NCBI GenBank assembly: GCA_001643475.1
Contig: LXTK01000013.1
Span: forward strand, 1-9,054
Length of the DNA stretch: 9,054 nucleotides
DNA from: Proteobacteria bacterium SPGG2
GTDB lineage: Bacteria > Pseudomonadota > Gammaproteobacteria > Acidiferrobacterales > SPGG2
Reading direction: 5' to 3'
Positions 6,931 to 9,054 of this stretch are shown here, piece after piece. Numbering within the stretch: position 1 is the stretch's first letter; each line of letters opens with the position of its first letter. The notes beneath the pieces are model-generated. The model searched no databases. It was not told the DNA's origin and saw only the letters and a list, made by a program, of their open reading frames with translations. The translations under genes were made by a program, and so were the position numbers.

Positions 6931-7154
6931 TTCGCCCCTACGGTCAAGCTGAGGGCAAGGGCAGCCGAAGCGCGGCCCCGTTAGGGGGCACGGGAAGGAT
7001 CCCGTGCGTCCGCCGTCGGCGGACCCACTGAGGCAACCGCCAGTCCGAGGTTGCCCGCACCTGAAGTTAGGTGCGGTCGCAGACCGCGGGGCAAAATGGT
7101 TTTGGTGACTTTTGGCCGAAACAAAAGTCACCCGCGTACGGGGCCGGCGCCCCG
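6931..7154 (+). repeat. GC-rich structured element, copy A
   Basis: No gene is credible between the VOC and GNAT genes. Instead there is a chain of perfect hairpins: CCCC-GTTA-GGGG (6976-6987); GCACGGG-AAGGAT-CCCGTGC (6988-7007); GTCCGCC-GTC-GGCGGAC (7008-7024); GGCAACC/GGTTGCC (7032-7055); CCGCACCT/AGGTGCGG (7055-7076); GCGGTC/GACCGC (7073-7087); an 11-bp stem GGTGACTTTTG/CAAAAGTCACC (7104-7132); and CGGGGC-CGGC-GCCCCG (7139-7154). A related element lies at 8735-9022 with the same ends (TTCGCCCCT at the left, CGTACGGG...GCGCCCCG at the right) and equivalent hairpins of different sequence. It ends 31 bases beyond the GNAT stop. Strand is nominal. It may be a structured RNA or a mobile palindromic repeat; a translated minus-strand frame across it looks spurious. 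Confidence 0.75.
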
Positions 7155-7184
7155 GTGGTACATTGTCGCCGAAGCCGACACATA

Positions 7185-7649
7185 CTAAAGGTCCTTTATG
7201 TAGCGGATAATTTCGCCTGAATAGCCCAGCTTTTCATAGACGTAGCGTGCGCGGGTGTTGTTCGCGAATACGTGTAACGTCATGGTCAATGCGCCCCGCT
7301 CTTGGGCTGCATTTTCTGCTGCCACAATTAGCGCTCGGCCAATACCCTTCCCTTCCGCTTCGCGAGCGACTGCTAACACTTCCAAGTGTGCGCTTGGTTC
7401 GTGGCTCAACATTTCCTCACGGAAGCGAACGAGACTCAAACCCAGCACAGCGTTGTTCGCATCTACCGCAACGTGCGCCAAACAATCCGGCGCTTCACCA
7501 TCCAGCCAAGCTTGTAAGCTCTGCTCGTCTCCGCGCCATAAGTCCTCGGCTCACCGCCGGGCCGGTATGTCGAACGATGCGAGACGAGGAAGCAGAGATC
7601 GCATGGCCTCACCGTCGCTAGGTAAGGCTACTCGAATGCTGTACTCCAT
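7185..7649 (-). pseudogene. GNAT family N-acetyltransferase with an in-frame TGA
   Basis: One frame runs from ATG 7649 to TAG 7185-7187 and is broken only by TGA at 7551-7553. The part before the TGA encodes 32 residues (IRVALPSDGEAMRSLLPRLA..., a normal GNAT opening), and after it AEDLWRGDEQSLQAWLDGEA leads without shift into the core. The core has HLEVLAVAREAEGKGIGRAL (the acetyl-CoA pyrophosphate loop, motif A), LHVFANNTRARYVYEKLGY (motif B) and ends RYIKDL. Read through, it would be 154 residues, a normal length. The TGA follows CGG CGG and probably arose from CGA (Arg) by one transition. A restart (for example TTG at 7481) would give a 98-residue product lacking the N-terminal strand and helix. 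It starts 9 bases after the stop of the hypothetical gene upstream, so the two are probably co-transcribed. The acetyl acceptor is unknown. Confidence 0.85.
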
Positions 7650-7658
7650 CTACGCGTT

Positions 7659-8012
7659 CTAGCTCTTAGCAGGCTTTTGATTGGCCGTTTTCTCAATGAC
7701 AGCCAATACATCCGCTAACGCATTCTCTTCGTTTGCATTGAGTGGTAATGCACCGGCACCAAGTAAGAGTTTGCCAAATTCTCGACGAAGTTTTTCTACT
7801 GTCCAGCGGAAAGAATCAGGTGCCTCTATCGGCACCGGTGGCTCGGAGAAACCGACATGGTAGTGCGGCTGTTTTTCAAAACAATCAAACCGCAAGACCT
7901 CTTCTTGCTGCGATGACGCAGTCGGGCCAAGAACACGAATGGTCAAGCCTTTATCATTCCCAACGTCCCGGTACTCCGTCGAAAATACGAAACGTCCTAG
8001 TCGTTCTTCCAT
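7659..8012 (-). CDS. Hypothetical protein, 117 residues
   Basis: I do not recognise the family. The protein is soluble, with no signal peptide or membrane segment. The N-terminal half looks strand-rich (RFVFSTEY, LTIRVLGP, EEVLRFDCFE), with a central PHYHVGF patch followed by PPVPIEAPDSFRW. The C-terminal half is helical (VEKLRREFGKLLL, then ANEENALADVLAVIEKT) with a lysine-rich tail. The start is well supported: AGGA at 8020-8023 stands 7 bases before ATG 8012. It is followed after 9 bases by the interrupted GNAT gene. Codon use resembles the neighbours. The adjacent histidines (HYH) could bind a metal, but this is only a possibility. Confidence 0.75.
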   Translation of the reverse strand: MEERLGRFVFSTEYRDVGNDKGLTIRVLGPTASSQQEEVLRFDCFEKQPHYHVGFSEPPVPIEAPDSFRWTVEKLRREFGKLLLGAGALPLNANEENALADVLAVIEKTANQKPAKS

Positions 8013-8089
8013 TCCTACGTCCTACATTCGTTTATCTAGCCACTTCTTAGTCATGCCCTAATTTTCCGTCGGGTTACGTAACGATGAGC

Positions 8090-8518
8090 TCAACCGGTGA
8101 GGGCCGCGCAGCGGACCTCACCGGTTGGAGCTTCTTGTTGGGGAAGACCTTCGATGAATTGAAACGGTGTAATTCCATTTCCCCATCTATAAAGCACCAC
8201 TGTGCTATCGACGATAAAAATCGTGCCATAGCCATCAGCAACTCTGTAAGCCCACACTTCAACGGTGTCGCCATTCTTAATGTCGTTCCAACTTAAACCG
8301 AGCGTTCCCGAAGGCTGGACTCCATCGCCTTTTACAAACTGGGTAGTCTCATCTGGTTTCCCCATTTTTATAATAACTTGCTTGCCGGGCATACCTTCCT
8401 CAAGTAGAGCAAAAAAACCCTGAGAATCGGTAGGTCGCTGCGGATTGCCACTCGAGCAAGCAGGGATGACGAAAGCAGCGATAATAAGAGTGAGCAATGC
8501 GCGCCTTAGACAATTCAA
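8090..8518 (-). CDS. Putative small lipoprotein
   Basis: Read from TTG 8518 the product has 142 residues: a 20-residue signal sequence (MNCLRRALLTLIIAAFVIPA) followed by Cys21-Ser-Ser-Gly, a likely lipidation site. Pro at -2 is unusual for a lipobox, but the SSG after the Cys is typical. The mature domain contains LLEEGMPGKQVIIKMGKPDE, the G-M-x(4)-V-x(3)-G-x-P pattern seen in BamE/SmpA-like lipoproteins, then VEVWAYRVADGYGTIFI. The family is suggested, not proven. The start is preferred over GTG 8593 or ATG 8557 because GGTGA lies 4 bases upstream and the signal sequence then begins at residue 1. Its TGA (8090-8092) lies inside an inverted repeat. A 20-bp palindrome is 37 bases upstream of the start. 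Confidence 0.75.
   Translation of the reverse strand: MNCLRRALLTLIIAAFVIPACSSGNPQRPTDSQGFFALLEEGMPGKQVIIKMGKPDETTQFVKGDGVQPSGTLGLSWNDIKNGDTVEVWAYRVADGYGTIFIVDSTVVLYRWGNGITPFQFIEGLPQQEAPTGEVRCAALTG
8091..8127. repeat. 12-bp inverted repeat at the lipoprotein stop codon
   Basis: CAACCGGTGAGG (8091-8102) is exactly complementary to CCTCACCGGTTG (8116-8127). The 13-base interior has a further CCGC (8104-8107) / GCGG (8111-8114) pairing. The stop codon of the lipoprotein gene lies at its edge, so the hairpin encodes the last residues (TGEVRCAALTG). No run of T follows on the minus strand, so it is not a standard intrinsic terminator. It may stabilise the 3' end or be a REP-like insertion. Confidence 0.8.
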
Positions 8519-8555
8519 TGTTTCACCGTCCCCAACTAGAAATAGACCTACTAAC

Positions 8556-8575
8556 ATCCATGTTATAACATGGAT
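8556..8575. promoter_or_regulatory. 20-bp perfect palindrome upstream of the lipoprotein gene
   Basis: ATCCATGTTATAACATGGAT reads the same on both strands. CTAAC (8551-8555) and GTTAG (8579-8583) extend the symmetry with a 3-base bulge. It contains TATAAC, a plausible -10 hexamer for the minus strand, and sits 37 bases before the preferred TTG start. A binding site for a dimeric regulator overlapping the promoter is the natural reading, but the regulator is unknown and no clear -35 box is seen. Confidence 0.55.
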
Positions 8576-8734
8576 CGTGTTAGGCTCTATCACGGATCTA
8601 TGGCCTACAAGGAGCAGCTTACTTTGGAATCGTAGCCTGGTTTCGTGAGTGATAGGCGGATGGGCACGCGGCCAACATTCAAACCGCGTGTGGCGCGAGC
8701 ATATATTTGCACTGTATCCGAACGACGTTTGATG

Positions 8735-9022
8735 TTCGCCCCTTTACGCAAGCCGAGCGCGCTGTACAGGCGAAGTTCAGTCCGAAGGGGCGCGAGAGGG
8801 ATCTCGCGCGTGCGCCCGCGGGCATCACGGACGTGCCCTCGGAGCACCTGCTGAGACCAGCACCTAAGTGAGGGTACCCCGGTTTTTGGGGCGCAGCGTC
8901 AGGGGAGCGTTTCTTTGCCTACTTTCTTGTCGCGACAAGAAAGTAAGTCGCCCACCCGGGCGAGACCGGGTTAGTATGTTGTCAGCGTAGCTGACCCGAA
9001 TCCCGTACGGGCCGGCGCCCCG
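8735..9022 (+). repeat. GC-rich structured element, copy B
   Basis: From 8594 to the window end I see no credible gene; 8594-8734 shows nothing recognisable. This element starts TTCGCCCCT and ends CGTACGGGCCGGCGCCCCG (9004-9022), like copy A. Its hairpins are GCGCGAG-AGGGAT-CTCGCGC (8790-8809); GCCCGCGGGC (8814-8823); TGCTG-AGAC-CAGCA (8849-8862); a perfect 26-bp palindrome (8920-8945); ACCCGG/CCGGGT (8954-8971); GTCAGC-GTA-GCTGAC (8981-8995); and GGGC-CGGC-GCCC (9009-9020). Several hairpins occupy the same positions as in copy A but with different sequence. Strand is nominal. Minus-strand frames through it are probably spurious. Confidence 0.75.
8920..8945. repeat. 26-bp perfect palindrome inside copy B
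   Basis: The centre is TTGTCG/CGACAA, with arms TACTTTCTTGTCG and CGACAAGAAAGTA. It takes the place of the 11-bp hairpin at 7104-7132 in copy A (GGTGACTTTTG/CAAAAGTCACC), sharing the ACTTT core and being followed by the same CGCCC/CCCGC-type sequence. Unlike copy A it has no unpaired loop. Confidence 0.85.
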
Positions 9023-9054
9023 TTAATATAGCCCTACGACTTGATCTGTGTACC

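Noticed and set aside
6877..7131. 84-codon minus-strand frame across structured element A.
   Set aside because: Its composition follows from the GC-rich hairpins; there is no domain, and the frame merely avoids stops in palindromic sequence.
7551..7553. The TGA in the GNAT gene as a selenocysteine codon.
   Set aside because: GNAT proteins have no catalytic Cys/Sec at this place, the preceding codons suggest an Arg position, and no obvious SECIS-like hairpin directly follows.
8023..8056. Ten-codon frame MTKKWLDKRM just upstream of the 117-residue hypothetical gene, as a possible leader peptide.
   Set aside because: Too short to distinguish from chance, and no attenuator-like hairpins or repeated regulatory codons are present.
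8605..8854. Overlapping frames on both strands across the start of element B.
   Set aside because: Both are Arg-rich products of GC-rich repeat DNA, lack ribosome sites and overlap each other.

Overview
This window looks like chromosomal DNA of a gammaproteobacterium, or a close proteobacterial relative. The main support is the gene order glutamyl-tRNA reductase (hemA), release factor 1 (prfA), its methyltransferase (prmC) and a MoeB/ThiF-type adenylyltransferase, together with the protein sequences themselves, which follow the gammaproteobacterial forms closely. Base composition is moderate, and no phage, plasmid or insertion-sequence gene is visible.

Layout. (1) 1-573, + strand: the end of a membrane protein gene resembling the C-terminus of the carbon starvation transporter CstA. 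It has a stop codon just upstream and a hydrophobic open frame before that in another phase, so it may be a frameshifted or separate gene. (2) 598-4607, + strand: a compact housekeeping operon, hemA-prfA-prmC-moeB/thiF, covering the first committed step of tetrapyrrole synthesis, translation termination, release-factor methylation and ubiquitin-like sulfur-carrier activation. (3) 4608-5100: no ordinary gene, but two tandem, divergent repeat units with hairpins, lying between convergent genes. (4) 6847 down to about 5090, - strand: a possible operon of a VOC/glyoxalase-fold protein, a 48-residue predicted secreted peptide, a class I SAM-dependent methyltransferase and a small two-helix membrane protein whose C-terminus reads straight into the repeats. 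(5) 6931-7154 and 8735-9022: two diverged copies of a GC-rich, hairpin-rich element. (6) 8012 down to 7185, - strand: a 117-residue protein of unknown function followed after 9 bases by a GNAT acetyltransferase gene that carries an in-frame TGA. (7) 8518-8090, - strand: a small lipoprotein gene with a 20-bp perfect palindrome upstream and a 12-bp inverted repeat at its stop codon.

The most interesting signals are the two structured elements. Equivalent hairpins at 6988-7007 and 8790-8809 differ in the stem but keep base pairing through compensatory changes, and both carry an ARGGAT loop. This could point to a conserved RNA fold, although a mobile palindromic DNA repeat is an equally open explanation. 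The nonsense-interrupted GNAT gene, the repeat-extended membrane protein and the small secreted peptide are the next most useful leads. I see no CRISPR array, tRNA, rRNA or recognisable defence system.
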